64,000 bases of DNA from Trifolium pratense (GCF_020283565.1 NC_060064.1:10468266-10532265); one strand, 5' to 3'; counted from the stretch's first letter, positions 1 to 12,930 are shown. The notes: generated from the letters alone by a model not told the origin. Translations and numbers: made by a program.

Positions 1-539
1 TCTACACAGGTTTTTTCTGGTGCAAGGTTTTGTCAGATAAGAAAGCACACGTGTTGGTGATTGTCAGGTTCAAGACAAAGCACGTTCCCTCCTTCATGTG
101 TCTCTATAGACTATAGTATAATCACAAAATGGTTCATCTCCTTCCATATATAGTCTTTTCAAACAGAAAAAGAATGAGAGATAATAAAGCACAATTTTTT
201 TTAAAGAAAATCTATTTACAAATCCCGATTCAACCGATAAAAATATTGACATTGTTAAATTAAATGCTATAATTAATATTCAAACTCCGACTTTTTCACT
301 TATATGAGAATGAATAACTGACCATTGAATATGAGAATATGAGAATATGAGGATGTATATATATAAGTTTTTAATAATTATTCTCATTTCGTCTATCGAA
401 AAAAAAAAACGGATATCCTCATTATACACCATAACAAAAATCTATAGTAAGAAAGATGATGTGTTTGAGCTTGGTAATGTAATAAGAAATTGTTTATAAA
501 CTCGCATGTTGAGTTTATTAGGAGACAAACTAATAAGAA
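1..539. other. AT-rich intergenic DNA
   Basis: No gene or element recognised. A short GAGAATAT tandem run lies near 330-350 and an A-run near 400. Confidence 0.5.
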
Positions 540-1400
540 CATTCACGCGCTTTAGCAAAAGTGGCCACATCTATTATAACTCGCATGTTGAAGCTCTTAG
601 ATACATTCCAATTGTAGCTTCACCAATATGTTGACGTCAAGAATTGGCGAGATCCACTCTATTTTAGCAAGAACAAACCTTCCTTGATCATCTCTTATAC
701 ACATTCCAATGACAACTTTATTTTGTGGTATAAAAAATATGCATCAACGTTGCATTTATATCTATCGGGCACTCTGAGGGCTAAGACCACAATAGAATAG
801 TTTGTTGTTAATGTGTTACTTCTCTATAAATTTCTGCTCCTTTCCGATTAATCAGAATATTTATTGCACCCTCACAAACTAAGTATTATTTTTCCACAAC
901 TTGTTATTTCTTTGTTGTCAAATGTTCCAAAGTACAATCAGAAACAAAGCAATAAGCTTCTCATTGAGTACATGCAAAATAGAGAAAACAATTAATATTG
1001 CAAATTAATGGTAATTTGGTTTTGCAAAGGGTCCTGCATAATATGCCGCTAGCCAAAGTGATGCCAATTGCCAAATATGTTTGGCATTGTCACATAGAAG
1101 AAAACGATGCATATTACCTTCATCACCATATGTTCACAAAGAAAACAATCAAAAGAACAATTCACGAATTTTTGGGTGAGACGACGAAGTCATGTCGGGA
1201 TACAATTTCGACACAATCGCCAAATAAAATTCTTAATCTTTGGTGGGACCTTTGCTCTTCAGATGAGTTACCACTGGCCTGGAACTTGCAGTCCCATAGT
1301 CTCTTCAATGCAAGAGCGGATACCGTTATTTTCTAATCACCAAATAACCTTGTCTCCGGTCACCAAGGCTAGCAAATGTGTCTGCAAAATTATTCTATAA
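540..1400 (-). pseudogene. LINE ORF2 remnant: zinc-binding region plus RNase H domain
   Basis: On the minus strand, about 1400 to 1000 reads as the end of a plant LINE reverse transcriptase. It includes DKVIW, then VPPKIKNFIWRLCRNC, then FDCFLCEH, which match the zf-RVT zinc-binding module. Further left, about 790 to 620 reads YKCNVDA and then, after a frame change, IGMCIRDDQGRFVLAK. This is the start of the RVT_3 RNase H domain with its first catalytic Asp. Stops and at least two frame changes break the reading, so it is dead. The plus-strand ORF at 998-1336 is its antisense shadow. Family assignment rests on motif recognition; the element's ends are not visible. Confidence 0.75.
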
Positions 1401-2153
1401 AAGGTGTAGGTCCTTTATCACATCTAATGCTAGTTACAATCTACTCGTACCTTTTATTAGGAGGCTAGCTAATAGAATCGTTCATAATCTTGCAAGAGTA
1501 TATATATTTTAGTCTAACTTTAGTAACTTTTATACTCATTGTATTGCTACTATTATTCTTGATGAAATAAATTATTTTGTCATTGTTTAAAAAAAACAAT
1601 TACATATGTCTAATTGTCTATAAATAGCATAATATCATGTTTAAAAAAATAAAAATGAATTTTTGAAAAAAAAAAAAAAAAAAAACTTTCGCCACCAATT
1701 TAATGTGGTTTGGGGGTCAATTCTGGCATAACCCAAAAGAGTATTAATACTTAAAAATATATGAATAAATGCACTATCATTTTACAACAAAATTATTAAT
1801 CAAACAATGTCATAAATTACAACAAATAGAAACACAAGCCACTCAAATCATACAAACAATATAACCTATTGAAGTACTATAACATTACAACAAATAGAGC
1901 AAATTGCGGCGGTTGTATTTTCTAATTGTGACGGTTAAAATCGCCGTTAAAAGTCTATGCTGCTGCAATTTTAAGCGTCATAAGTATTTCGCAACAGTTA
2001 GAACTAAGCGCCGAAATAAGCGCCGGAAGAGCATTTTGCAACGGTTTGTGCGGCCATTTATACTTAGTGGTTATTTGAACTTCCAAAATTAATTAAATAA
2101 TTACAATTATTTAATTAATCGATTAGCCGAACCAAAGACTATCTTTTAAAAAA
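1401..2153. other. Intergenic DNA
   Basis: No gene seen. The stretch about 1900-2060 is richer in GC, with GCGG/CCGC motifs such as GCGGCGGTTGT and AATCGCCGTTAAAAG. It resembles subterminal DNA of CACTA-type transposons, but no ends were found, so this is only a suggestion. Confidence 0.35.
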
Positions 2154-2569
2154 GGCAAAATTACACTGCAGGTCCTTTATCTTATTTTTTTGTAACACTT
2201 TGGTCCTTTATCTTTTTTTTGTAACATTTTGGTCCTTTATCGTTTCTTTTTGTAACACTTTGGTCCTTTATCTTTTCTTTTGTAACACTTTGGTAATTTT
2301 TTCTTTTTTAAGACTTGGTATTTGGTCCTAGGACCGACTAATCCAAAGGACCAATCTCACCATCCACTTTGGTGCTTTATTTTTTTATAAATAAATAAGA
2401 TAAAGGACAAAATGTTACAAAAAAAAAGGACTAAAGTGTTACAAATAAAAAAAATAAAGGACCAAAGTGTTACAAAAAAAAGATAAAGGATCAAAGTGTT
2501 ACAAAAAAAAGATAAAGGACCAAAGTGTTACAAAAAAATAAAATAAAGGACCTTTGATGTAATTTTGCC
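2154..2569. mobile_element. Foldback MULE-type MITE with 9-bp target-site duplication
   Basis: Both ends begin GGCAAAATTACA when read inward, and the arms continue as imperfect inverted copies rich in GGTCCTTTATC and GTAACACTTT. The element can therefore fold into one long hairpin. A perfect 9-bp direct repeat TTTAAAAAA lies at 2145-2153 and 2570-2578, the length typical of Mutator-like elements, although this A/T-rich sequence is weak evidence by itself. There is no coding capacity. A truncated relative lies at 38666-38894. Confidence 0.75.
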
Positions 2570-3271
2570 TTTAAAAAACTACAAACCGAACCAAATCAAA
2601 CCAATAATTTTTTTTATCAATGTACACATATTTTTAACTAATAATCGGTCCAAACTGTAACAATATTTACACCCCTAACTACCCTACACATTTGGCAATT
2701 GGCATGCAAAACATTTACCCACCCTACTAAGGAAGTTACCGAAAGCTAATGCCTTAAAATATTTTTTAAAATGGTAAATTGTCAGTATGCTAATCCTTAT
2801 GTTAGTTTTTTTCATCTTACCGGACTTGAATTTTAGATTTTTAATTTGTTTAACTTTTAACTCAACTAACTCAATTAATTGAGCTACTCATCCCACCTCG
2901 TGATGCACTAAAACTATAGTTTAAAGAAACAACTCACAAGGCCTTTTCAATTGGTGCAAAGGCACAACTCACAAGTGGTCCTAATCTATACTCCCAAACC
3001 CATATCACCATATATGGTAGTAGTATTCTTTAAAACTATTTACTGCAAATTCTATTCCTCAATGCGTACAACAAGAGCTTGTTGCATCCAATTTCGATCT
3101 CGAGGCACATTGCCTTGTAAACCCAATCAAGTTCTGAAAAGGAATAAAAATTTATTGTTGTTTAAGGCTAGTGGGTTGTGAATGTGATTTCTTTCCGACA
3201 GATTGCTCGTATTTAATATTCTATACTACATTTCTTTTGATCAGCTAGGTCTCATCTAGAGAAGTAAACTA
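2570..3271. other. Intergenic DNA
   Basis: Nothing recognised. The open frame at 2951-3181 has no family resemblance and is treated as chance. Confidence 0.4.
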
Positions 3272-3361
3272 CTCCCTCCAATTTTAAATCTAAATTTATT
3301 AGTAATTATTCAATGAATATATGAAAATAATTTTTTGCTTATACTTTAAAACTAGAGGAAG
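3272..3361. mobile_element. Stowaway-like MITE, 90 bp
   Basis: The left end is CTCCCTCCAATTTTAAA and the right end, read inward, is CTTCCTCTAGTTTTAAA. TA dinucleotides flank both sides (3270-3271 and 3362-3363). Terminal sequence and TA target site fit Stowaway (Tc1/mariner) MITEs. Confidence 0.7.
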
Positions 3362-4500
3362 TATATCCACTACTATTCTCACTATCTTGTCTCCAATTAA
3401 ATGTCACATTTAATTGTACGTTTGTTTAGTTGATTTGAATGACAAAATTAATATTATTTACTAAAAAAAATTATTATTTACTAAAAAAAAAGAGTAAATA
3501 AAACAAATTTTTAATATAATACACTAATCGACTGCACTTCTATTAATTTCTATATACACCCGAGAATGACACATTGTCTGTGTTTAAAACAATTTTTATC
3601 TATCTATCTATTTATATTATAGATTCACTTGAATGGAGAAAAAAAATTAAAAATATTTTAAAAGTCACTTTTATAATCGAAGAATAATTCAACACATCTA
3701 AAAAAAATTATCATTTTTAATATAATTTATTATAAAACGCAACTTTTTTTTAAAACATTCTAATCAAACTCGTGCAACGCACGTCAAAAAAATATTATTT
3801 ACTAAAAGGCTTTGATTAATTGTAATTAGAGTAGTAGTTAAATTTTATCACCAAAAAAAAAGAGTAGTAGTTAAATGAGTGAAATTCAATACAAAATAGT
3901 CATTTTATATATTTAAATCAAGCACTTATAAATTTAAAATAAAAAATCAAGCAGTTATAAAAAAATTTACGAATAATAGAAAAATCCACTTATTTGTAAA
4001 TATTGGTTTAAAATGGTAAAACAGACATTTTATAGAAATTCTACGTAATTCCAAATGTTTTTGTAGTAAAAGAGAAGCTTTATGGATTTGAACTAAAAAG
4101 AACAATAATTTCGTATCAAGTCTAGTTGCACAGTGAGCATGAAGTGGCTTGAAGTTCACATATGTCTAAGAAATCCAATTCAGAGTTGGTCGCCTGGCGA
4201 GAAAGAGCGACCATATAAGTCAGAATGTCCTAGTTTTGCTCGCCTGTTCGTCGCTCAAGCAAACCAAAGAGTGACCAATGTCGGAATGTCCCAATTATGA
4301 AAATCAATAGCAGTAGCAAATGCGGTTAAAGGCAGAATATCTAATGAAATGACTTTTTCTTCTTGTGAAGTAAGCTTGGTCGCCCAACGAGAAAATATTT
4401 TTTGTTTTCTATGAGAAATGAAATCAAACTCACATTCTTTTAAGATATGAAATTTAAAATTTATACTTTAAATTTTTTTAATTTTTCTTTTACCAAAAAA

Positions 4501-4504
<4 letters not shown>
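3362..4504. other. AT-rich intergenic DNA with a possible LTR scrap
   Basis: No gene seen. About 4180-4410 carries repeated GGTCGCC, GCGAGAAA and CGCTC motifs of the kind found in legume LTR retrotransposons, but no LTR ends were found. Confidence 0.35.
3828..3876 (+). repeat. Retroposon-tail stub flanked by 16-bp direct repeats
   Basis: AGAGTAGTAGTTAAAT occurs at 3828-3843 and 3861-3876. Between the copies is only TTTATCACCAAAAAAAA (17 bp). This has the form of a retroposon insertion reduced to its last bases and A-tail. Confidence 0.7.

Positions 4505-4579
<75 letters not shown>
4505..4579. repeat. (AT)n microsatellite, ~75 bp
   Basis: Uninterrupted AT dinucleotide run. Confidence 0.95.
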
Positions 4580-4581
<2 letters not shown>

Positions 4582-5525
4582 TTTCTATATTGAGAAATGA
4601 TAGTAAGACACTCATTAAATGACTTGTTAATACGGGTCGAATGGATAAAATTAAAGAGCAGTTAACTTTAAATGACTTATATATGTGTCAAAAATAAAAA
4701 ATTAAATGACATATTTGATACAATTTTGCCTTTATTTGAATACATCCTAGCCAATGTTTTAAAAACCGGACCGGACCGGCCGGTTCGACCGGTTCGCCCG
4801 GGAACCGGGCCTAGTACCGGTCCGGTCAACATCACAAAACCGCTAGTCCGTAAAACCGTTAAAAAACCGGTACGAACAGGTCTGAACCGGTGAAAACCGG
4901 TGAAAACCGGAAGAACCGGTCCCGGTTTTACAAAACCGGCCGGTCCAGATTTTTTATTTAAAAAACTAATTTTTTTTTTTCTTTTCAGTATTTAAAACGT
5001 ACCTTTTTTTTTTTTACTTTCCGTTTTTTTTTTTTGACATATTTACAATTATGCAGCAATTATTTCAAATGGTTGTGTTGTTGATTTTTAGTTGGAAGTA
5101 TCCATATCAATTACAATTGCAATAGTTGTGATTTTGATTTGAAAAAACACAGATCTTTTACTTCTTTTCTTTTTTCTCAGTTAAATACAAGTTTATTTTT
5201 ATTCTCTATTTTTGCAAAACTTGCAATTGTAACAATATCTAAATCCTCTTTCCCTTAATACACTATTATCAACTTAAGAACAACAACAGATCTGTGTATT
5301 TGAAAAAGTAGAAAAAGAGGTTGGTATTTAAGAAGAAAGAAGGAGAGGTAGAGATGAGTTTGAGAAGAATGAAAATAGATCTGTGCATTTGAAAAGGAAC
5401 CTTGGTTTGCTTAATTTAGAGAAATTGAAGTTAAAGAAGGTAAAGAATGAAAATAATAATATTGTGTGGCTGCTTTTCTGATGTGAGATTAGAGAGATTA
5501 AGAATTAAGGTTACTCAACTTATGA

Positions 5526-5528
<3 letters not shown>

Positions 5529-5588
<60 letters not shown>
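5529..5588. repeat. (AT)n microsatellite inside the hAT-like element
   Basis: About 60 bp of AT dinucleotides. Confidence 0.95.
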
Positions 5589-5591
<3 letters not shown>

Positions 5592-5706
5592 GCATATTGG
5601 GCTAGAGTATTGGGCTTCTAAAGTTTTGCTAAAAGATAAGTATTGGGCCTTTAAAAATAATATATTGAGATGTAATGTAATTTTTTTTACTATATATATT
5701 CTTAAT

Positions 5707-5750
5707 AAGTATATATTTATTTTTAGTAAAAAAAAAGTATATATTTATTT
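5707..5750 (+). repeat. A-tail stub flanked by 16-bp direct repeats
   Basis: AAGTATATATTTATTT occurs at 5707-5722 and 5735-5750, separated by TTAGTAAAAAAA (12 bp). It lies inside the hAT-like element, so it inserted after that element. The low-complexity target makes this one less certain. Confidence 0.5.
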
Positions 5751-6092
5751 ATTTATTTATTATACGGTTCAACCGATTTAATAACGGTTCAACCGATTGA
5801 ACCGATTGAACCATGAACCGGTGATCTCAACGGTTCGATCTCCGGTCCGGTTTTTAAAACATTGATCCTAGCTTTAAATTTATCACTTTCTAATGTTAGC
5901 AAAATTAAAAAACTATTGCATGATTAATACTCTAGGTACATAGAAAGTGATGGATGATTAGTTAATTAGCACAAAACTTTAACAAACAAGTAATATCACC
6001 ACGATATCTGTTGCTTCTAGCTAAGATCCATACTTAGGCAAATATTAAATTATTGAGTATAGGTCTCATCTGCAAAGGCAGGGTCATGTGCC

Positions 6093-6098
6093 TATAAA
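6093..6098 (+). promoter_or_regulatory. TATA box of XTH copy 1
   Basis: TATAAA in CCTATAAATTCGG, 73 bp upstream of the start codon. The equivalent sequence stands upstream of XTH copy 2, which supports it. Confidence 0.6.
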
Positions 6099-6170
6099 TT
6101 CGGTTGAAGCCATGAAGACCTGTGGAATTGCATTACCATTACTCGTTGATTGAAACATATACACATAAAA

Positions 6171-7829
6171 ATGGCTTTTACGTTGTGGATTTTGTCTCTA
6201 ATTTTGTCATCTCTAACATCGTCGGCTTTTTGCGCCACCCCGCGAAGGCCAGTTGATGTACCTTTCGGTCGAAACTATGTCCCCACTTGGGCTTTTGATC
6301 ACATCAAATCATTTAATGGAGGTTCTGAGATTCAACTTCTTCTTGATCAGTACACTGGTGTGTATATACTACTACATATTCCTTAATTAGATAATTTCTA
6401 TGTAAAAAAAAGTTCAATTAATTGATCTATGGCTTATTAGTTAATTTATATTATAAACTTTATAATTATTGTTCATGTTTTATTTATACAATTTTTGTAT
6501 AGGTACTGGCTTTCAATCTAAAGGATCATACTTATTTGGTCACTTCAGCATGAACATAAAGATGGTTCCTGGTGATTCAGCCGGCACTGTCACTGCTTTT
6601 TATGTATGTACAAAAATTATTTTAAATTTGTTTATTTTTTAAAAAAATTCGGTATCCGATCTAAAGATCGACTAATTTGAGGAGACTAACTCACCGGCTA
6701 AAATGTTGCAGTTATCTTCCCAAAATGCTGAGCATGATGAAATAGACTTTGAATTTTTGGGGAACAGAACAGGAGAACCATATATTTTACAAACAAATGT
6801 GTTCACTGGAGGACAAGGTGATAGAGAACAAAGAATTTTTCTTTGGTTTGATCCTACAAAAGCCTATCATAGATACTCTGTTCTTTGGAACATGTATCAA
6901 ATTGTGTAAGTATATATCCCATAAATTTTGTCAAAATTTGGAAATAAATCAAGATAAAGTAATAATACAAGTTTTCAAAAATGGTCTTTGTTGTAGATAG
7001 AAATAGAATTAATCATATAAAATGGCATGGTCCATGCTTTGACTAATTGGGGTTTTGAAGTCTTTCTTAATAGGATGACTAAAATCACATGACCATGAAT
7101 ATTGAAATGTTATGACCAATATATAGAATCTTTTAATTAACAATTGAGAGTACCATGCCCAACACATATATAAGATGGAAAATAATTTATTGAGAAATGG
7201 CACGTGCACAACATGGATAGGTTGACATGTGGAACAAGACAAATTTGTAGGGTTGACTAAGTTCAACTCTCAATTCTAAGATGGTATCAACTCAGTGTTA
7301 GGGGTGTGTTAATAAATTTCAAATCGGTTACGAGATAACCTAAATATATGTTTATAAACAAAGGCAATCCCTGATTATTGTTTTTTAAAATTTATGTTTA
7401 ATATAAAAATTGCACATATGGTTGTGTAGGTTCTTTGTGGACAATATCCCAATCAGGGTATTCAAGAACAGCAAGAATTTGGGAGTGAAATTTCCATTCA
7501 ACCAACCAATGAAAATCTACAACAGTTTATGGAATGCTGACGATTGGGCAACAAGAGGTGGATTAGAGAAAACTGATTGGTCAAAAGCACCATTCATAGC
7601 AGGTTACAAAAGTTTCCACATTGATGGTTGTGAAGCCTCTGTTGAAGCAAAATTCTGTGCAACACAAGGTAAAAGATGGTGGGATCAACGTCAATTTCGC
7701 GACCTTGATGCCGCTCAATGGCGAAGAATAAAATGGGTTCGAAAGAAATTTACCATTTACAATTATTGTACTGATAGAAAACGATTCCCTCAGGTACCTC
7801 CAGAATGTAAAAGAGACCGTGACATTTGA
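6171..7829 (+). CDS. XTH: Xyloglucan endotransglucosylase/hydrolase, XTH4/5 type (copy 1)
   Basis: Four exons: 6171-6357, 6503-6603, 6712-6905 and 7430-7829, all GT-AG, giving 293 aa. The enzyme (GH16) cuts and rejoins xyloglucan chains in the cell wall during growth. Residues 1 to ~22 form a signal peptide ending near SSAFCA. The catalytic motif [11 protein letters not shown] is at 104-114, with nucleophile Glu106 and acid/base Glu110, followed by the usual N-glycosylation site NRT at 114. The C-terminal XET-C region keeps four Cys (DGCEAS, KFCATQ, NYCTDR, PPECKR) and ends in RDRDI, as in Arabidopsis XTH4/XTH5. The ATG at 6171 was chosen because it begins the signal peptide; an upstream in-frame TTG is not a plant start. 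Full length, no defects seen. The nearest paralogue is copy 2. Confidence 0.95.
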
Positions 7830-8904
7830 ATTATTATGCTCTATAATTTTATTATTGCTTTAACGTAAGTTTCTTCTTGTATTTTATTTTTTATAATTAT
7901 TTATTGGCAGAGTAGCCTCTATGTATCTCTGATTTTATCATTATTTATTGGCACAGTATCCTCAATAATTAATAACAACAGTTTGCTACATCCGTTGCCA
8001 TTTCCTGATTATTTTTAGTAATTATTTATGATCTTGAGATTTCAATCAGCCAGCATGACAAAATTTTAGTAAAAGAAAAGCCAAAAGCAAATAGTGCCCC
8101 GGACACTGTTTAAGAAAACAAATATAGTAATATGACATTGGAGTTTGTTCAATCAACTCTTTGAAATTATAAAAAGTGTTATTTTTAATTTAAAATTTTT
8201 TTTTTTTGTTTCCTTAACCAGTACTCCGAGACTGCGGTTAGCATGACCCAAAGAAAAAATTGGAGTTCTTTTAAAGTATTTATGAAGCACTAGCTTCTTT
8301 AACTTTTGGTGTTGACACTTTTTTGGTCGGCTAAATAGAGTTGATGGATCATTACTACCTTAGCAACTTGGTTTGCTAGAATGTATATACTATGATTTTA
8401 ACATCTTGTGTGGACCTTTTCATTGAAGGAGGATTAGAGTGAGATTTTGAAGCATCTCCCCTTGCCTTGGTCAGTCCAAAGGTAGGAATATATCTCTATA
8501 AAAAAAATAAAAATATACAAATAAAAACATAAACAAAGCGTACCTGGATAAAAGCAAAAAGAGTAAAAAAAAACTGCACTAGTAGTAAAAATTCTTGATT
8601 TTAGAGAATAATCTGGAACAAGAAGATAGAATACGGGTGTGTATATATATATATTAATTTGCAATGGTGTCTTTATGTTTTGCTTCAGTTATGCATAGAT
8701 AAACAACCTCTAAACATGAAAATAGGATCACACAACTTATGTAGTAGACTATTATCAAAAAAATTTGAAGTAAAATTAATACGAGTTTAAAGAAATAAGA
8801 CAGTCTTTCTTTTTTGCTTTCCCTTTTCTCATATATAGCTATAAGGATATAAAAAATCAATCTTCTAGCTTATAATAAATATAAGAACAAAACAAGTACA
8901 TTCA
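7830..8904. other. 3' flank of XTH copy 1
   Basis: No gene seen; AT-rich. The open frames at 8434-8860 (minus) are low-complexity and resemble nothing. Confidence 0.45.
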
Positions 8905-9090
8905 GGGCCTGTTTGGATTAGCTTATTTTTTAGCTTATGCAATTTTTATGTATTATAAGTTTGTCAAGATAGTTTATGATAAAATAGCTTATAAAAATAC
9001 AATTTTCACTAGTGTGAACTTATAAAATAGCTTATAAAAATACATTTTTCACTAGTATGAACTTATAAAATATTTCTCCATACAATATCA
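8905..9090. mobile_element. MITE fragment cut off by the minisatellite
   Basis: Starts GGGCCTGTTTGGATTAGC and continues with TTATTTTTTAGCTTATGC, the opening of a MITE family with other copies at ~22787, ~32172 and ~57980. The far end is missing, because the sequence runs into the 29-bp array. Confidence 0.5.
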
Positions 9091-12000
9091 CCTAAGTTCA
9101 ATTTGGACACCGAGGGACATAAGCTCAATTTAGGGACACTGAGGGACATAAGCTCAATTTAGGGACACCGAGGGACATAGGCTCAATTTAGGGACATCGA
9201 GGGACATAAGCTCAATTTAGGGACACCGAGGGACATAAGCTCAATTTAGGGACACCAAGGGCATAAGCTCGATTTAGGGACATCGAGGGACATAAACTCT
9301 ATTTTGGTACATCGAGGGACATGAGCTCATTTTAGGGACATCGAGGGACATAAGCTCAATTTAGGGACACCGAGGGACATAAGCTCAATTTAGGGACACC
9401 GAGGGACATAAGTTCAATTTGGACATCGAGGGACATAAGCTCAATTTAGGGACACCGAGATACATAAGCTCAATAAGCACAATTTAGGGACACTGAGGGA
9501 CATAAGCTCAATTTAGGGACATTGAGGAATATAAGCTCAATTTAGGGGCAACGAGGACATAAGCTCAATTTAGGGACACCGAGGGAAATAAGTTCAATTT
9601 GGACATCGAGGGACATAAGCTCAATTTATGGACACCGAGGGACATAAGCTCAATTTAGTGACACCGAGGGACATAAGCTCGACTTAGGGACACCGAGGGA
9701 CATAAGCTCGATTTAGGGACATCGAGGGACATAAACTCTATTTTGGTACATCGAGGGACATAAGCTCATTTTTGGTACATCGAGGGTCATAAGCTCATTT
9801 TAGGGACATCGAGGGACATAAGCTCGATTTAGGGACATCGAGGGACATAAGCTCGATTTAGGGACATCGAGGGACATAAACTATATTTTGGCACATCGAT
9901 GGACATAAGCTCATTTTAAGGACATTGAGGGTCATAAGCTCAATTTAGGGACATCAAGGGTCATAAGCTCAATTTAGGGACATCAAGGGACATATGCTCA
10001 ATTTGGACATCGAGGGACATAAGCTCAATTTATGGACACCGAGGGACATAAGCTCAATTTAGGCACACCGAGGGACATAAGCTCAATTTAGGGACACCGA
10101 AGGACATAATTCAATTTGGACATCGAGGGACATAAGCTCAATTCAGGGACACCGAGGGACATAAGCTCAATTTTGGCACACCGAGGCACATAGGCTCAAT
10201 TTAGGGACACCAAGGGACATAAGCTCAATTTAGGGACACCGAGGGACATAAGCTCAATTTGGACATCTAGGGACACCGAGGGACATAAGCTCAATTTAGG
10301 GACACCAAGGGCATAAGCTCGATTTAGGGACATCGAGGGACATAAACTCTATTTTGGTACATCGAGGGACATAAGCTCATTTTAGGGACACCGAGGGACA
10401 TAAGCTCAATTTAGGGACACCGAGGGACATAAGCTCAATTTAGGGACACCGAGGGACATAGGTTCAATTTGGACATCAAGGGACATAAGCTCAATTTAGG
10501 GACACCGAGATACATAAGCTCAATAACCACAATTTAGGGACACCGAGGGACATAAGCTCAATTTAGGGACATTGAGGAATATAAGCTCAATTTAGGGGCA
10601 ACGAGGACATAAGCTCAATATAGGGACACCGAGGGAAATAAGTTCAATTGGGACATCGAGGGACATAAGCTCAATTTAGTGACACCGAGGGACATAAGCT
10701 CAATTTAGTGACACCGAGGGACATAACTTCGATTTAGGGACATCGAGGGTCATAAACTCTATTTTGGTACATCGAGGGACATAAGCTCATTTTTGGTACA
10801 TCGAGGGTCATAAGCTCATTTTAGGGACATCGAGGGACATAAGCTCAATTTAGGGACATCAAGGGACATAAGCTCGATTTAGGGACATCAAGGGACATAA
10901 ACTATATTTTGGCACATCGAGGGACATAAGCTCATTTTAAGGACATTGAGGGTCATAAGCTCAATTTAGGGACATCAAGGGTCATAAGCTCAATTTAGGG
11001 ACATCTAGAGACATATGCTCAATTTGGACATCGAGGGACATAAGCTCAATTTAGGCACACTGAGGGACATAGGCTCAATTTAGGGACACCGAGGGACATA
11101 TTTTCAATTTAGGGACACCGATGGACATAAGCTCAATTTAGGGACACCGAGGGACATAATTCAATTTGGACATCGAGGGACATAAGCTCAATTCAGGGAC
11201 ACCGAGGGACATAAGCTCAATTTAGGCACACCGAGGGACATAGGCTCAACTTAGGGACACCAAGGGACATAAGCTCAATTTAGGGACACCGAGGGACATA
11301 AGTTCAATTTGGACATCGAGGGACATAAGCTCAATTTAGGGACACCGAGATTCATAAGCTCAATAAGCTCAATTTAGGGACATCGAGGGACATAAGCTCA
11401 ATTTAGGGACACCGAGGGACATAAGCACAATTTAGGGACACCGAGGGACATAAGTTCAATTTGGACATCGAGGGAGATAAGCTCAATTTAGGGACACCGA
11501 GGGACATAAGCTCGATTTAGGGACACCAAGGGACATAAGCTCGATTTAGGGACATAAACTCTATTTTGGTACATCGAGGGACATAAGCTCATTTTAGGGA
11601 CATTGTTGGTCATAAGCTCAATTTAGGGACATCGAGGGACATAAGCTCAATTTAGGGACATCGAGGGACATAAGCTCAATTTAGGGACATCAAGAGACAT
11701 AAGCTCAATTTAGGGACACCGAGGGAAATAAGCTCGATTTAGGGACATCGAGGGACATAAACTCTATTTTTGTACATCGAGGGACATAAGCTCATTTTAG
11801 GGACATTGAGGGTCATAAGCTCAATTTAAGGACATCGAGGGACATAAGCTCAATTTAGGGACATCAAGGGTCATATGCTCAATTTAGGGACATCAAGGGT
11901 CATATGCTCAATTTGGAGATCGAGGGACATAAGCTTAATTTAGGGAGACCGAGGGACATAAGCTTGATTTATGCACACCGAGGGACATAAGCTCAATTTA

Positions 12001-12930
12001 GGGACACCGAAGGACATAAGCTCAATTTAGGGACACCGAAGGACATAATTCAATTCAGGGACACCGAGGGACATAAGCTCAATTTAGGCACACCGAGGGA
12101 CATAGGCTCAATTTAGGGACACCAAAGGACATAAGCTCAATTTAGGGACACCGAGGGACATAAGTTCAATTTGGACATCGAGGGACATAAGCTCAATTTA
12201 GGGACACCGAGATACATAAACTCAATAAGCTCAATTTAGGGACATCGAGGGACATAAGCTCAATTTAGGGACACCGAGGGACATAAGCACAATTTAGGGA
12301 CACCGAGGGACATAAGTTCAATTTGGACATCGAGGGAGATAAGCTCAATTTCGGGACACCGAGGGACATAAGCTCGATTTAGGGACACCAAGGGACATAA
12401 GCTCGATTTAGGGACATAAACTCTATTTTGGTACATCGAGGGACATAAGCTCATTTTAGGGACATTGTTGGTCATAAGTTCAATTTAGGGACATCGAGGG
12501 ACATAAGCTCAATTTAGGGACACCGAGGGACATAAGCTCAATTTAGGGACATCGAGGGACATAAACTCTATTTTTGTACATCGAGGGACATAAGCTCATT
12601 TTAGAGACATTGAGGGTCATAAGCTCAATTTAAGGACATCGAGGGACATAAGCTCAATTTAGGGACATCAAGGGTCATATACTCAATTTAGGGACATCAA
12701 GGGTCATATGCTCAATTTGGAGATCGAGGGACATAAGCTTAATTTAGGGAGACCGAGGGACATAAGCTTAATTTATGCACACCGAGGGTCATAAGCTCAA
12801 TTTAGGGATACCGAGGGACATAAGCTCAATTTAGGGACACTGAGGGACATAAGCTCATTTTAGGCACACCGAGGGACATAGGCTCGATTTAGGGACACCG
12901 AGGGACATAGGCTCAATTTAGGGACACCGA
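9091..12930. repeat. 29-bp minisatellite array, main block
   Basis: About 130 head-to-tail copies of a 29-bp monomer. Its core is GGGACACCGAGGGACATAAG followed by a nine-base CTCAATTTA. Common variants are ATCGA for ACCGA, GATTTA for AATTTA, and shortened 25-26 bp units reading TTCAATTTGGACATCGA. The monomer has two GGGACA motifs 10 bp apart and one TTTAGGG heptamer. Rare variants recur in the same order, so the array is built of higher-order units: the variant GAGATACAT or GAGATTCAT followed by CAATAA occurs at 9457, 10507, 11347 and 12209. The 29-bp period is not a multiple of three, so ORFs across it are accidental. Confidence 0.97.

Larger units (their letters stand above)
4752..5864. mobile_element. 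Non-autonomous hAT-like element with ACCGGTT-rich ends
   Basis: The two ends are perfect 24-bp inverted repeats starting CAATGTTTTAAAAACCGG (4752-4775 and 5841-5864). They are flanked by a perfect 8-bp target-site duplication ATCCTAGC at 4744-4751 and 5865-5872. About 4765-4945 and 5764-5850 are packed with ACCGGTT, CCGGTTC and GAACCG motifs, resembling the subterminal transposase-binding repeats known from Ac/hAT elements. The middle is AT-rich, includes an (AT)n run, and has no transposase ORF. Total length is 1113 bp. The 8-bp duplication and CA..TG ends favour hAT. Confidence 0.85.

Noticed and set aside
998..1400. Two overlapping plus-strand ORFs, one with a WHCHIE stretch suggestive of laccase
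   Set aside because: The opposite strand carries a clear LINE zinc-binding module; the plus frames are its antisense shadows.
4180..4410. Possible LTR of a gypsy element (GGTCGCC/GCGAG motifs)
   Set aside because: No LTR boundaries, duplicate, primer site or coding remnant could be found.
12260..12475. Minus-strand ORF of 71 codons across the minisatellite
   Set aside because: The 29-bp period shifts frame each unit, so the ORF is an accident of the repeat.
9091..12930. Regular 29-bp repeats resembling a CRISPR array in unit length
   Set aside because: Units are head to tail with no spacers, and the host is a plant nuclear genome.
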